In this document: positions 7,586 through 16,759 of the stretch, in pieces
Layout of the letters: each line of letters opens with the position of its first letter
Numbering within the stretch: position 1 is the stretch's first letter
Assembly (NCBI RefSeq): GCF_002699855.1
Contig: NZ_LKBW01000190.1
Coordinates: 1 to 51,664, forward strand
Reading direction: 5' to 3'
Source of the DNA: Pseudomonas amygdali
GTDB taxonomy: Bacteria > Pseudomonadota > Gammaproteobacteria > Pseudomonadales > Pseudomonadaceae
DNA length: 51,664 bases
Program-made: the position numbers and the translations under genes
The notes under the pieces: model-generated
The model's input: only the letters and a program-made list of their open reading frames with translations
Database searches by the model: none
What the model was told of the DNA's origin: nothing

Positions 7586-9841
7586 TTATTCCTGCTCCAG
7601 ACGGCGCTTGGCGAGCGAGCGCAGGGTCAGGTAGGCAACTCCGGTCACCAGCACCACACCCACAGCAACCACCAGCAGCAGCCACAGCACGTTGCGCGAC
7701 ATCAGCCACTGCACGTATTTGATCGGCCCAAGGTCACCGACGTAGTACTTCTGCTCGGCAACCAGCGCCTCGACCGAATCGCCGCGTACCACTACCAGGC
7801 TGCCCTGTACCTTGTCGCTGCTGCTCAGCGCACGGGCAACGTCGCTCATGCCGCCGGGCTGACCGCTGGAGATCAACACGACACTGCGCCCCTTGTGCAG
7901 CGGCGATTCGAAACCGGTCAGGAAGGTGCTGCGCGCGTCACTGGAAAACGCCATGGCCACCCGCGCCCGACGCTGGTTTTCATCCGGGTCCGGGCTCATC
8001 CAGTCGCGCAGACGGAAGGCCAGATCGGAAAACTCGAAGCCCTGTTGCTGAGCATTGCCGGAAATCGGCAAACGGTCGGCCCACTGTTTGAGCAACGGCT
8101 GATCGCTGCCCGAGGACATGACCAGAATGTCCTTGTCGGCGGCACTGGCGATCTGTGCAGCGTGAATAACCGACACACCGGTCGCCGGGTAACCGGTCGA
8201 TTCGCCGAAACGGCCCAATACGCTCAAGTAAGCGCTGACATCTTCAATACTCGGCTGATCGGCCAGCACCACAGCGGTCTGCGACAGGTCCGCCAGGCGT
8301 GTGAACGGAAACCCGGAATCCTTGAACACACCCAGGTTCGGCATGGCCATGAAGTGGTCGTAACCGCTGAAATCCAGCGTCGATTCCGGATCGATGCTGC
8401 CGCGCATGTTATCGATGATGATGTCGCCACATTCGCCCTGCTTGAGGTAATCGAACATGTAGCGCAGTTGCAGGCGCGATTGCAGGGCCACGGAGTTGAG
8501 CGGCAGGTACACATGCGCTTCACGGCTGATCGTGTCATCGCCGCCCGTCAGTCGCGAGACGATAGAGTTGTTCAGGTTCTCGATCGACGGCAGCGGCTCG
8601 GCCTTGATCAGCGTGTCGTTGAGGCTGACCATGATCGACGAATTGTTCGAGCGTTCCTGCGGTGTGTAGCGGTATTTGAGGTTCAACGGCACGCCGTCTT
8701 CACGCCAGCTGAACAGGTCTGGCGGCAGGTTCAACGGCACGGTGATGTCACCCGGGTCGTAACCGGAGACGTTGAGTTTGTTGGCAGGCATCAGCTCGCC
8801 CAGTTTGATCGGCCGATCACTGGGCAGCCAGTTCGGCGCGTCATACGGTTTGCGCGGCGCGAGCAGGTCGACACGCTCGATCAATGCGCTGCTGCCGACC
8901 AGGCTCTGACCGCCGACCACCAGCGCATTGACCGCCCGCTTGAGTTCCGCCGAGTCACGCCCGGTGATTACCAACAGCTTGCTGTTCGGGTCGTTGGGAT
9001 GGGTCACCATCGTCAGGGTCGGGCCTTTCGGCGCAGGCATCGTCAGCGCGCCGAGCTGCAATGGACCATCGCCCTTGAGCAATACCAGCGCATTGCCCTT
9101 GGCCGGCAGCTCATTGAAGTGCGCCGGGAAGCTGGCCATGCGCGAGCGGGTCTTGGCCGCGCCAATCCATGAAGCCAGCGCGCCTGCAGCTTCGAGCGTC
9201 GCGTTATCGGGTGCCGCGCCCATCACCACCGGCAGGTTTACGTCACGGTCATCGCGACGGTCGAAGAACGGCAGCGGCAAAATGGCCAGATCGTTGGGCA
9301 ACGCGAACGGCGTCACGCGGATATCCAGACGCGTGTCGTTGTTGATCCGTGCCCAGAGGCTGGAATGCTTCGGGTCTTCGCAGCTCATCGTGTAATGGCC
9401 GATGAACTGCAGGCTCAGGCGGTTGAACTCGGTGATCATCTGCGGCGGAATCTCGATCACCTGCGTCTGCGGCTTGTCGGCACCTTCCTTGGGCAACGGA
9501 AGGGTCGCGGCCACTTCGTCGTTGATCATGACGTTGATCTGCGACAGGTCCGCCAGCAACGCCGGCGAATAGCTGTAGCTCAGCGACAGGCTTGCGCCGG
9601 TCACCACCTGATCGGCACGCACATTGAAGTTGACGCTGTCGGTGGCTTCCACACCGCGCAGGTTCATCGGGTAATTGCGCCCCAGTTGTTGCAGCGTCAC
9701 GCTGTAACCCTCGTTGGCACCCTTGGTTTCAGCAGCGCTTGCCCACATCCCGGTGGAGAGCACGGACAACGCACAAGCCAACAGGGCCCATGAGCGGCGA
9801 ACGGCGAAGCGTTCGGCACCGAGAAAATACCGTTTAGTCAT
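7586..9841 (-). CDS. wssC: WssC, cellulose synthase regulatory subunit BcsB
   Basis: A 751-residue periplasmic protein held by one C-terminal membrane helix (about residues 712-737, LLLVVAVGVVLVTGVAYLTL). BcsB guides the glucan from the BcsA channel towards the periplasm and is required for synthase activity. The N-terminus is a signal sequence ending near ASA/A. The body has the alternating carbohydrate-binding and flavodoxin-like domains of the family, with recognisable segments such as DSVNFNVRADQVVTGASLSL and YMFDYLKQGECGDIIIDN. Length matches BcsB (about 750-780). It is 14 nt downstream of wssB and followed directly by wssD. No lesion is seen. Confidence 0.95.
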   Translation of the reverse strand: MTKRYFLGAERFAVRRSWALLACALSVLSTGMWASAAETKGANEGYSVTLQQLGRNYPMNLRGVEATDSVNFNVRADQVVTGASLSLSYSYSPALLADLSQINVMINDEVAATLPLPKEGADKPQTQVIEIPPQMITEFNRLSLQFIGHYTMSCEDPKHSSLWARINNDTRLDIRVTPFALPNDLAILPLPFFDRRDDRDVNLPVVMGAAPDNATLEAAGALASWIGAAKTRSRMASFPAHFNELPAKGNALVLLKGDGPLQLGALTMPAPKGPTLTMVTHPNDPNSKLLVITGRDSAELKRAVNALVVGGQSLVGSSALIERVDLLAPRKPYDAPNWLPSDRPIKLGELMPANKLNVSGYDPGDITVPLNLPPDLFSWREDGVPLNLKYRYTPQERSNNSSIMVSLNDTLIKAEPLPSIENLNNSIVSRLTGGDDTISREAHVYLPLNSVALQSRLQLRYMFDYLKQGECGDIIIDNMRGSIDPESTLDFSGYDHFMAMPNLGVFKDSGFPFTRLADLSQTAVVLADQPSIEDVSAYLSVLGRFGESTGYPATGVSVIHAAQIASAADKDILVMSSGSDQPLLKQWADRLPISGNAQQQGFEFSDLAFRLRDWMSPDPDENQRRARVAMAFSSDARSTFLTGFESPLHKGRSVVLISSGQPGGMSDVARALSSSDKVQGSLVVVRGDSVEALVAEQKYYVGDLGPIKYVQWLMSRNVLWLLLVVAVGVVLVTGVAYLTLRSLAKRRLEQE

Positions 9842-9855
9842 GACTACTCAATCCA

Positions 9856-12075
9856 TCAATTTGCGGGAGGTGGGGAGATTTTTTTACGGGTCGGCAGTAA
9901 CCGGCTGAAATCCTTGCGAGTGGCCTTGAGCAACTCGACGACGCCACGAACACCGATGTGGCTGACTTCGCGCAGCGCAGACAGCGGTGTGTCCGGCTTG
10001 CCGCGGCCCCAGGTCGAGGCCCAGGTGTCGGCACGGCCAAAGGTCAGGCGTACCAGCTCGCTCTGCTGACGCAGCGACAGATCATCGAAACGAGTGCCCA
10101 GATAACCGTCGCGGCAGAACATCACCGTGGCAGGGAAATGGCTGGTCTGCGTACCGCGATACAGCGACACCGTGATGCTGTCGCCACTGTCGATGCCCGA
10201 ATCGGCGGGCATCACCAGTCCGAGGCCGGTCTGGGAAAAATCCTGAGTCACGGCGTCGAATACCACGCCATCGGCGCGGGTAACGCGAATCGGCAGTCTG
10301 GCCTGGACCCGGGGCTCGGTGCGCACCTGACGGATCTCGCTGGCCACCGCAATCGCAGCGCTGGTGATGATGATGTTGTAGATCGTCCAGGCCATGTTGA
10401 TGACGATGGTCAGGGTGATCGCATCGTTATTCCAGCCCAGTTGGTAGAGGCTATAGATACCGAGTGCGAAGACCACTGCGTTCAGCGTCAGCAGCACGAT
10501 GTAAGGCCGCGCCAGCGTCCAGTCGAAAAACTTCTCCTCGACCACTCCGCCCTTGTCGGTCACGTTGAAGCCACCGAATTTCGGATTGACCAGCGCCATC
10601 AGCACCGGGCCCATGATGTACCACGCCAGCACCGCCTCGTAGACCTCGTTCCAGAACGAATGGCGGAAGCGGCCCTGAATCCGCGAATTGGTCAGGCTGG
10701 CGTGGGCAAGGTGCGGCAACACATAGGCGGTGATCATCAGCGCCGAGGCGTGCATGACCTCGGCGCCGAACAGCAGGTAGGCCAGTGGCGCAGTGAGAAA
10801 TACCAGACGCGGCAAGCCGTAAAAGAAGTGCAGCATCGAGTTGGCGTAGCACAGCCGCTGGCCCAGCGACAGACCTTTGCCCAGCAGCGGGTTGTCGGTG
10901 CGAAAGATCTGCGCCATGCCCCGCGCCCAGCGAATACGCTGGGCAACATGACGTGACAGACTTTCCGTCGCCAGCCCCGCCGCCTGGGGAATCGCAAGGT
11001 ACGCCGTGTTGTAGCCGGCCCGGTTCAGCTTCAGCGCTGTGTGCGCATCCTCGGTCACGGTTTCAGTGGCCACACCACCGATGTCCAGCAACGACGAGCG
11101 CCGCAACACCGCACAGGAGCCGCAGAAGAAAGTCGCGTTCCACAGGTCGTTGCCGTCCTGCAGCAGGCCGTAAAACAGCTCGCCCTCGTTAGGCACGCTG
11201 CGGAATGTATCGAGGTTCTTTTCGAACGGGTCAGGCGAGAAGAAAAAGTGCGGCGTCTGCAGCATCGCCAGTTTCGGGTCCTTGAGGAACCAGCCCATGG
11301 CGACCTGCAAAAAAGAGCGGGTCGGCACGTGGTCGGCATCAAACATGGCGATGTATTCGCCATCGGTGGACTTGAGCGCTTCGTTCAGGTTACCGGCCTT
11401 GGCGTGGTAATTGTTTTCACGGGTCAGGTAGCCAACACCGATCTGCTCGCAGAACTCGCGAAAGTCTTCTCGGCGGCCGTCATCAAGTACGTAGACACGC
11501 AGTTTGTCTCGCGGCCAATCAATGGACTGCGCCGCAAAAATGGTCAGTTTGACGATGCTCAGCGCTTCGTTGTACGAAGGGATAAACACATCCACAGTCG
11601 GCCACTGACTGGAATCGCTCGGCATGATCACAGGCTTGCGGTGCAGCGGCCAGGCGGTCTGCACATAACCCAGCACGATGACGATCAGCGTGTAGAACTC
11701 GGCGACGATCAGCCCGTAGCCCAGCAGGCTGTCCAGCCAGTTATCGAAATCAAGAGTCGAGGTCAGCCGCCAGTACATGTACCGAAACGACGCCAGCAAC
11801 GACAGCGTCACCAGCGCCAGCACCGAAATGCGCCCCGGCATCTTGCGAATCACCAGCATCGCGGCAAAACAGGCCAAGGCAAAAAAGCACTGCGCGTAGA
11901 GGTCCAGAGGCACGGTGACGACCAGCGCCATCAGCAGCAGGCCGACAACAATGGCCACGGTTTTCAGTGCGCGGCGCAGGGTTCTGGACTGCTGGCCGAA
12001 CCTTGCCGACAAAGCATTCAGCCACAGCGATGAGCGCGTCCGGGGTGGGGACGCGTCGAGCGACAGGTTAGTCAT
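9856..12075 (-). CDS. wssB: WssB, cellulose synthase catalytic subunit BcsA with PilZ domain
   Basis: A 739-residue inner-membrane GT2 glycosyltransferase that polymerises UDP-glucose to cellulose and extrudes it. Transmembrane helices flank a cytosolic GT2 domain. Substrate and catalytic residues are in place: VLDDG (198-200), DAD (246-248), TED (341-343) and the acceptor motif QRIRW (379-383), plus FFCGS. After the second membrane block a PilZ domain carries RTEPR (585-589) and DFSQTG (612-617), the RxxxR and DxSxxG elements that bind c-di-GMP and open the active site. The ATG overlaps the wssA stop (ATGA). All key residues are intact, so the synthase should still work although acetylation is probably lost. 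Confidence 0.97.
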   Translation of the reverse strand: MTNLSLDASPPRTRSSLWLNALSARFGQQSRTLRRALKTVAIVVGLLLMALVVTVPLDLYAQCFFALACFAAMLVIRKMPGRISVLALVTLSLLASFRYMYWRLTSTLDFDNWLDSLLGYGLIVAEFYTLIVIVLGYVQTAWPLHRKPVIMPSDSSQWPTVDVFIPSYNEALSIVKLTIFAAQSIDWPRDKLRVYVLDDGRREDFREFCEQIGVGYLTRENNYHAKAGNLNEALKSTDGEYIAMFDADHVPTRSFLQVAMGWFLKDPKLAMLQTPHFFFSPDPFEKNLDTFRSVPNEGELFYGLLQDGNDLWNATFFCGSCAVLRRSSLLDIGGVATETVTEDAHTALKLNRAGYNTAYLAIPQAAGLATESLSRHVAQRIRWARGMAQIFRTDNPLLGKGLSLGQRLCYANSMLHFFYGLPRLVFLTAPLAYLLFGAEVMHASALMITAYVLPHLAHASLTNSRIQGRFRHSFWNEVYEAVLAWYIMGPVLMALVNPKFGGFNVTDKGGVVEEKFFDWTLARPYIVLLTLNAVVFALGIYSLYQLGWNNDAITLTIVINMAWTIYNIIITSAAIAVASEIRQVRTEPRVQARLPIRVTRADGVVFDAVTQDFSQTGLGLVMPADSGIDSGDSITVSLYRGTQTSHFPATVMFCRDGYLGTRFDDLSLRQQSELVRLTFGRADTWASTWGRGKPDTPLSALREVSHIGVRGVVELLKATRKDFSRLLPTRKKISPPPAN

Positions 12076-13211
12076 GACAATCGGGTCTCTTCTACGTCCT
12101 GAGTCAGCAGTTTGGTGATCAGCAAGTGACTCAGCACGCGCAGGTCCTGAGTGCCTGGGGAGGCGCTCGGAACCTGTACCGCGTTGTGTCCGTAAGCCAG
12201 CGCTTCTGCGAGCGCGTTATCCTTGTGCACGATGCCCAGCAAACGCCCGCCAAGACGCTTTGCCATGACATCGCGCATGTCGCGACTGAACGTGCGCGAT
12301 GCATCGAACTGATTGATGACGTAATGACAGACCGGCGGCTGCGGACCGGCCAGCACAGGCTCAAGCCAGCCCTGCATCTGGTCCAGCGTCAGGTAGCACG
12401 CCGCATCGGCGGTGAGCACGACCAGCACTTGGCTGGCGGCATTCAGTGCCTGTTCCAGCATGAGCAAATCACCACACGGCACGTCGAGAACCACCACGTC
12501 GCGCGCACTCAATTGCATGCGCGCAATCTGGCGAACCAGCCAGTGCGCGTCACTTTCCTGAAAACGCTCCAGAGAACGACGCTCGTCAAGCTGCAGCGCG
12601 CCATACGCCAGCAGCTGCGTGTCAGCAGACCCGCTCAGTAACAGGGCCCGCCAGTTCTCGCCGCTCAGGCTGGCACCACCGAGGCCTGCCACATCCGGGC
12701 TGGCGTTGAGATGGTGCTGCAAGGCGTTTTGCGGGTCGAGGTCGATGGCCAGCGTCTGCCCGCCTGGCACTTTGACCAGGCTGGTCAGCGCCGCGCTCAA
12801 GGTGCTTTTACCCACCCCGCCTTTGGCTGACACCACCGCGATGACGTGTGCCGGGGTTCTGGAAAGTTGGCCTTTGCCCATCGACTGAGCCAGTGCCTCG
12901 TTGTTACGCGCCTGCGCCTCGGCCTGCCGCGCCTGAGCAGCCTCGGCGAGCAGTTTCGCCAATGTGTCAGCGGCTATGCGCCTGGTTTTATCGGGCGCTA
13001 TCAAATCAGGTGCAGTCGAGTTGTTTTGCGCCGGCAGCGTTGAACAAGGTTGCTCAAGAGACGGCTGAGAGGTCGCGCGCTGCAGTGCAGCAGACGGGGT
13101 TCTGGAAACAGACGATTCCTGATAATCCAGGCTGTTGTCTATCTCCAGATAACCGTCAGAGCTCGCGCCGAAACGTTGAAACAGATTGGCCACATCGTCA
13201 GCACGACTCAT
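12072..13211 (-). CDS. wssA: WssA, MinD/ParA-like ATPase of the cellulose operon (BcsQ-like)
   Basis: A 379-residue ParA/MinD-type ATPase, first gene of the operon. WssA/BcsQ proteins help position the cellulose synthase complex. The N-terminal about 120 residues are low-complexity (Ala, Gln, Arg). The ATPase domain begins at AVVSAKGGVGKSTLSAALTS, with the deviant Walker A motif at about residues 130-137. It continues with LAIDLDPQNAL (A') and VVVLDVPCGDLLML (Walker B). I place the start at the ATG at 13211 (MSRADDVANLFQRFG), with GAGG about 10 nt upstream; the frame extends to a TTG at 13226. Its stop overlaps the start of wssB. Confidence 0.9.
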   Translation of the reverse strand: MSRADDVANLFQRFGASSDGYLEIDNSLDYQESSVSRTPSAALQRATSQPSLEQPCSTLPAQNNSTAPDLIAPDKTRRIAADTLAKLLAEAAQARQAEAQARNNEALAQSMGKGQLSRTPAHVIAVVSAKGGVGKSTLSAALTSLVKVPGGQTLAIDLDPQNALQHHLNASPDVAGLGGASLSGENWRALLLSGSADTQLLAYGALQLDERRSLERFQESDAHWLVRQIARMQLSARDVVVLDVPCGDLLMLEQALNAASQVLVVLTADAACYLTLDQMQGWLEPVLAGPQPPVCHYVINQFDASRTFSRDMRDVMAKRLGGRLLGIVHKDNALAEALAYGHNAVQVPSASPGTQDLRVLSHLLITKLLTQDVEETRLS

Positions 13212-13281
13212 TCTGTACGACCTCAAATGGGGCCGCCAAGCACACCCCCTGTGGAAAAGCGTTAATACTAATGTGTAATAT

Positions 13282-13384
13282 CACTGTGACAGTGTCAGGA
13301 AACCGATATATGACGTCCACAATTTACCGATGAGCGGTAAATCACTCGTTTTTCGACATTTTATTGGCGTTAGAAAATTGTGGA
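13282..13384. promoter_or_regulatory. Cluster of inverted repeats upstream of wssA
   Basis: The gap between wssA and mltA contains several short dyads. They are cactg-tga-cagtg at 13282-13294; atttaccg-5 nt-cggtaaat at 13322-13342; and tccacaattt (13316-13325) paired with aaattgtgga (13375-13384), which encloses the second dyad. They lie 70-175 nt upstream of the wssA start and are well placed for operators or an mRNA leader. I recognise no specific regulator site. FleQ and AmrZ control wss in other pseudomonads, but I see no clear match to their boxes. Confidence 0.45.
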
Positions 13385-13434
13385 TCTGGACACAATCGGC
13401 GGCAAACGGGGCTGAATCGAGGTTTTTTCGCACC

Positions 13435-13472
13435 AGCAGCTATATATCCAGTGGATCGGATATATAGCCGCT
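13435..13472. promoter_or_regulatory. Long inverted repeat between mltA and wssA
   Basis: A perfect 11-bp inverted repeat, gctatatatcc (13439-13449) and ggatatatagc (13458-13468), is separated by 8 nt. After one mismatch three further outer pairs extend it to 15-bp arms. It begins about 22 nt beyond the mltA stop and about 225 nt upstream of wssA. On the mltA strand it is not followed by a T-tract; instead there is an A-run. It may be a stabilising 3' hairpin for mltA or a protein-binding site for wss control. Confidence 0.5.
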
Positions 13473-13493
13473 AATGGGAAGGATCGAATTAAA

Positions 13494-14684
13494 TCAGTGG
13501 CCAGCGGGCGCAGATACTGCATCGACAGTCTGCGGCAACGCCATACCCTTGGGCCACAGCAACCAGATATTGCCTTTCTGTTTCATGTCACCTGCCAGCT
13601 TCCCGGCCTCATCGCCAGAGCCCCAGAACAGATCAGCGCGCACTTCACCGGCAATCGCACCGCCCGTGTCCTGCGCCGCGACCGGACGCACCACGCTGCT
13701 TCCATCCGGCCGTGTGGTGGAGAGCCAGAGCAGACTACCCAGAGGAATCACCTTGCGATCGATGGCTACGCTGTAGCCCGGTGTCAGCGGCACGTTGAGC
13801 GAGCCGCGCGGGCCTTCATTGCTGTCGGGGTTACGGGCAAAAAACACATAGCTGGGGTTGCTGGCCAGCAACTCGCTGACCCGCTCCGGATGCGCTTTGG
13901 CCCAGGCTGCGATGCTGCCCATGGTTACGTCTTCCTTCTTCAACTGGCCCTGCTCCACCAGCCAGCGACCAATCGCGCGATAAGGGCGGCCGTTCTGATC
14001 GGCATAGCCCAGACGCAGCTGCGAGCCATCCTCCAGACTCACCCGCCCGGAGCCCTGAATCTGCAGGAACTGCACATCCATCGGGTCGGTCAGCCAGGCA
14101 ATCACCGGCGCATTCAACCCCTGCGCGTTGATCGTCGCGGCATCGTCGTAAGGCTTGAGCACCCGCCCCTCAAGCCGACCGCGCAAGCGCTTGCCCTTGA
14201 GTTCGGGATAAATGCTGTCCAGATTGACCACGATCAGATCGTCCGGAATGCCGTAAACCGGCACGTTAGCCGTGGCGGTCTGAGTCAGGCTGCCAGGGTA
14301 GACAGGCTCGTAATAACCGGTGATCAGGCCATCGGCACTGCCGCCATCAGCGCGCAGGCTGTAGACCTGCAACTGGCTCTGCAAAAACGTACGGATCTGC
14401 GCCGCATCCGGAGCCGCCACAAGGCTGCCCGCCGCCGCACAGGTCGGTCCCCACACGGCATCAGCCTTCAGACGAACACACGCACTGCGCCATGAGGCAA
14501 ACCCGGCTTGCAAGTCGGCGTCCGACACGGCTGGCAGCGCGTCCCAACCAGCCTGGCTATAAGTGGTGTGTGGCGGTGCAGGCGGCGTCACCGGCTTATC
14601 GGACTTGTCACACGCGGTCAGCAGGGCAGCCAGCGGCAAAGCCAGCGCCAGCCCCCGAAACCATGGCTTGAAAGAGAGCATCAT
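13494..14684 (-). CDS. mltA: MltA, membrane-bound lytic murein transglycosylase A
   Basis: A 396-residue outer-membrane lipoprotein that cleaves peptidoglycan to 1,6-anhydromuropeptides. The signal peptide ends in a lipobox LTAC, giving a lipidated Cys and a Pro-rich tether. The MltA core contains GLITGYYEPVYPGS and FLQIQGSGRVSLEDGS. The C-terminal 3D domain ends with VAQDTGGAIAGEVRADLFWG, holding the conserved aspartates. The start is the ATG at 14684 (an adjacent ATG lies at 14681), preceded by AAGGA; a TTG at 14693 lies in the same frame. It is transcribed in the same direction as wss but separated by about 280 nt of repeat-rich sequence. Confidence 0.95.
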   Translation of the reverse strand: MMLSFKPWFRGLALALPLAALLTACDKSDKPVTPPAPPHTTYSQAGWDALPAVSDADLQAGFASWRSACVRLKADAVWGPTCAAAGSLVAAPDAAQIRTFLQSQLQVYSLRADGGSADGLITGYYEPVYPGSLTQTATANVPVYGIPDDLIVVNLDSIYPELKGKRLRGRLEGRVLKPYDDAATINAQGLNAPVIAWLTDPMDVQFLQIQGSGRVSLEDGSQLRLGYADQNGRPYRAIGRWLVEQGQLKKEDVTMGSIAAWAKAHPERVSELLASNPSYVFFARNPDSNEGPRGSLNVPLTPGYSVAIDRKVIPLGSLLWLSTTRPDGSSVVRPVAAQDTGGAIAGEVRADLFWGSGDEAGKLAGDMKQKGNIWLLWPKGMALPQTVDAVSAPAGH

Positions 14685-14854
14685 CAGCAGCAATCCTTTT
14701 ACAGCCCACAGCAGGCTGGAGGGTAAAAGGCGTCATTGTGGCTGAAGCGGGCAGAGGGGCCTAGTGGGGAGCTTCATTCATCACCAAAGCCGGGCATATT
14801 GATATCAAGAGCGGGTTTATTGAAGGCCGCTCCTGCCACCCCATTCAGAGCACT

Positions 14855-15340
14855 TCAGTAGACTGCCGCCATACTGAAAGCATCTATGTATTCACCATCC
14901 CGATAGGCAAATTTCAGGTGCGTCCCCTCTATGACAAAGCCATTCTTTTTATAAAGCGCAATAGCAGGCTCGTTATCAACGAAGACGGTAAGCTCCAGGC
15001 GTTTTACATTCATCCATCGGCAGGCGGTTGCAGACAGCTCTTTCAATAATTCGTCGCCAATGCCCTGGCGATGATGACCGTCTGCGACCCCCATCCAGAA
15101 ATCAGCTACGTGCTGCCTTCGTCCCTGAAAGCGATAGAGCATGGCGCACCCGACAACGATGCCATCGCGCTCGGCAACCAGGGAAAGGCCTGAAGCGCTG
15201 CGACCTTCAACAAGTTTTTTTATGTCGCTGATTGACTGGTATGGCATCCGAAGCGTCCACCAACGGAACACCGGCTGTTCAAAAATCTGAGCCAGCGAAG
15301 ACCAGTCACTGTCTGCCATCGCACGAACGATCAAACTCAT
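14855..15340 (-). CDS. GNAT-family N-acetyltransferase
   Basis: A 161-residue GNAT enzyme using acetyl-CoA; the acceptor is unknown. The sequence begins MSLIVRAMADSDWSSLAQIF. The acetyl-CoA loop is in the segment GVADGHHRQGIGDELLKEL (R/QxxGxG/A type), followed by AIALYKKNGFVIEG, a typical GNAT motif B. The start at 15340 is chosen because AAGGAG lies 7 nt upstream; the frame continues upstream without a good site. It stands alone, 114 nt before the phospholipase pseudogene frame ends and about 170 nt from mltA. Confidence 0.8.
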   Translation of the reverse strand: MSLIVRAMADSDWSSLAQIFEQPVFRWWTLRMPYQSISDIKKLVEGRSASGLSLVAERDGIVVGCAMLYRFQGRRQHVADFWMGVADGHHRQGIGDELLKELSATACRWMNVKRLELTVFVDNEPAIALYKKNGFVIEGTHLKFAYRDGEYIDAFSMAAVY

Positions 15341-15454
15341 TTCAGACTCCTTGCCAGACCTGTTCCGTCCGGACCCAGACGCATTCTGATTGTCGATACA
15401 ACCCGCCATGCTTAACGCCCGGCGTCGCCCTTCCGGCTGCCCCTCTGTTTACTG

Positions 15455-16696
15455 TCAAGGCCGGCCCGGATGCGGTTCCGGATAGTCGCGGTTGATGTCG
15501 ATTGGTTTGGCATACGGCCCATCCCATAGCTGCTCATGCAGAGCGCCGATGCGCTTGGCCATTGTGCTGTCGTGCATCACCACTTCCAGGTTGCGCGAGT
15601 TGTCGAGATAACCGCCGAGCCAGTTGCTGGTGCCAACCCATGCGACCTGATCATCAATGTCCATGGTCTTGCTGTGGATCACGCGGGCATACGGGATGAA
15701 ACCCTCGGCGGCTACGGGCAGCGTGACGATGCGCACCTGCACGTTGGGCACCAGGGCCAGACTCTTCAAATAGGCAACTTCGGGCATGCCTGTGTTCCAG
15801 TCCGACACTATGAGCTTGATCGAAACGCCACGAGCGGCGGCGCTACGTATGGCGTTATCGATGACCGCATAGTAAGGCCGGGTTTTGTCAGGCCCGTAGG
15901 ACAAGGGCGCGTAATCCAGTAACTGGACGCGAACCTCGCGGCTGGCTTGCGCCAGCAAACGCGGCAGCTCGGTCTGGGAGTCGAGTACGCCGGGCGGGTT
16001 ATAGCGCTGCGGACTGGCGACCAGATAGTTGCCAGCGGGCAAAGCGTTCTTGTTCGAGTGTGGCACCGGAATCGGTTTGCCTTCGGCGATGGCGGCCTGG
16101 GCTAGCCAGTCCTGATCGAACACGGCCTGCGTCTGGCGCACGACATTCGGCTCGTCGATGCGCAGGCCGGTTTCATGGATGTGCTCCAGTGAGCGCCAAT
16201 CGAAATTCTGACTGCCTATGAACGCCTACCGGCCATCCACGACGATGAATTTGGCGTGAATGATGCCGCTGCCCGTGAGCTTGGCGTATGGCAGTACGCG
16301 CAAGGTGAGGTTGGGTATCGCCCGCAACCGCTCAAGGGTCTGCGGATCGGACATTTTCAGGCCTTTTTCCTCCAGCAGAAAACGGATTTTCACCCCGCGC
16401 TGCCCCGCTGCAGTCAGGCTTTCAAGCACCTTGTCCATCACCGAACCGGCATGGTCTGCGGCATAGAACTGCTCGATATCGATACCCTTGCGGGCTCCAT
16501 CGAACAGTTCACGCCAGACCTCGCCGGGCGCTCGCAGGTCAGGCGTCTGCAGGTCGGTTCCGAGCGGAACGGTGTGTACCAGCTCGAAACCTGGAATAGC
16601 GAAGTCGGCCTGCGCAAACGAACTCGTCAGCAGTAACGCTGCGATCACGACGCGGGAACGCGTAAGTACCCTACGGCCTGGAAGATCAAAGAACAT
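15455..16696 (-). pseudogene. Phospholipase D-like protein with internal stop codon
   Basis: A secreted member of the phospholipase D superfamily (hydrolysis of phosphodiester bonds in lipids or related substrates). A signal peptide (VVIAALLLTSSFAQA) precedes two HKD half-sites: IIHAKFIVVDGR, and later VIHSKTMDIDDQ followed by GTSNWLGG. An in-frame TAG at 16226-16228 follows VVDGR. Translation past it gives AFIGSQNFDWRSLEHIHETG, an uninterrupted continuation of the first HKD site, so one base change explains the stop. Frame and homology are unbroken on both sides. The start is probably the ATG at 16696; an upstream ATG at 16744 is possible. It is the last gene of the exbD-tonB-receptor-exbB operon, 16-64 nt after exbB depending on the start. 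Truncated product would lack the second HKD. Confidence 0.88.
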
Positions 16697-16759
16697 GCGG
16701 GCCTCATCGCCGGACGCAGGCAGGAAGGCGCATGCCAAGGGCACACGTCGGCAGGTTGA

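Noticed and set aside
7019..9172. 717-codon open frame on the plus strand opposite wssD/wssC
   Set aside because: It is antisense to two intact, well-conserved genes. Its composition (many His, Gln, Arg) is that of a GC-rich shadow frame, and it shows no domain.
13434..13494. Intrinsic terminator for mltA
   Set aside because: The strong dyad is followed on the mltA strand by non-T sequence and then an A-run, so it does not meet the pattern.
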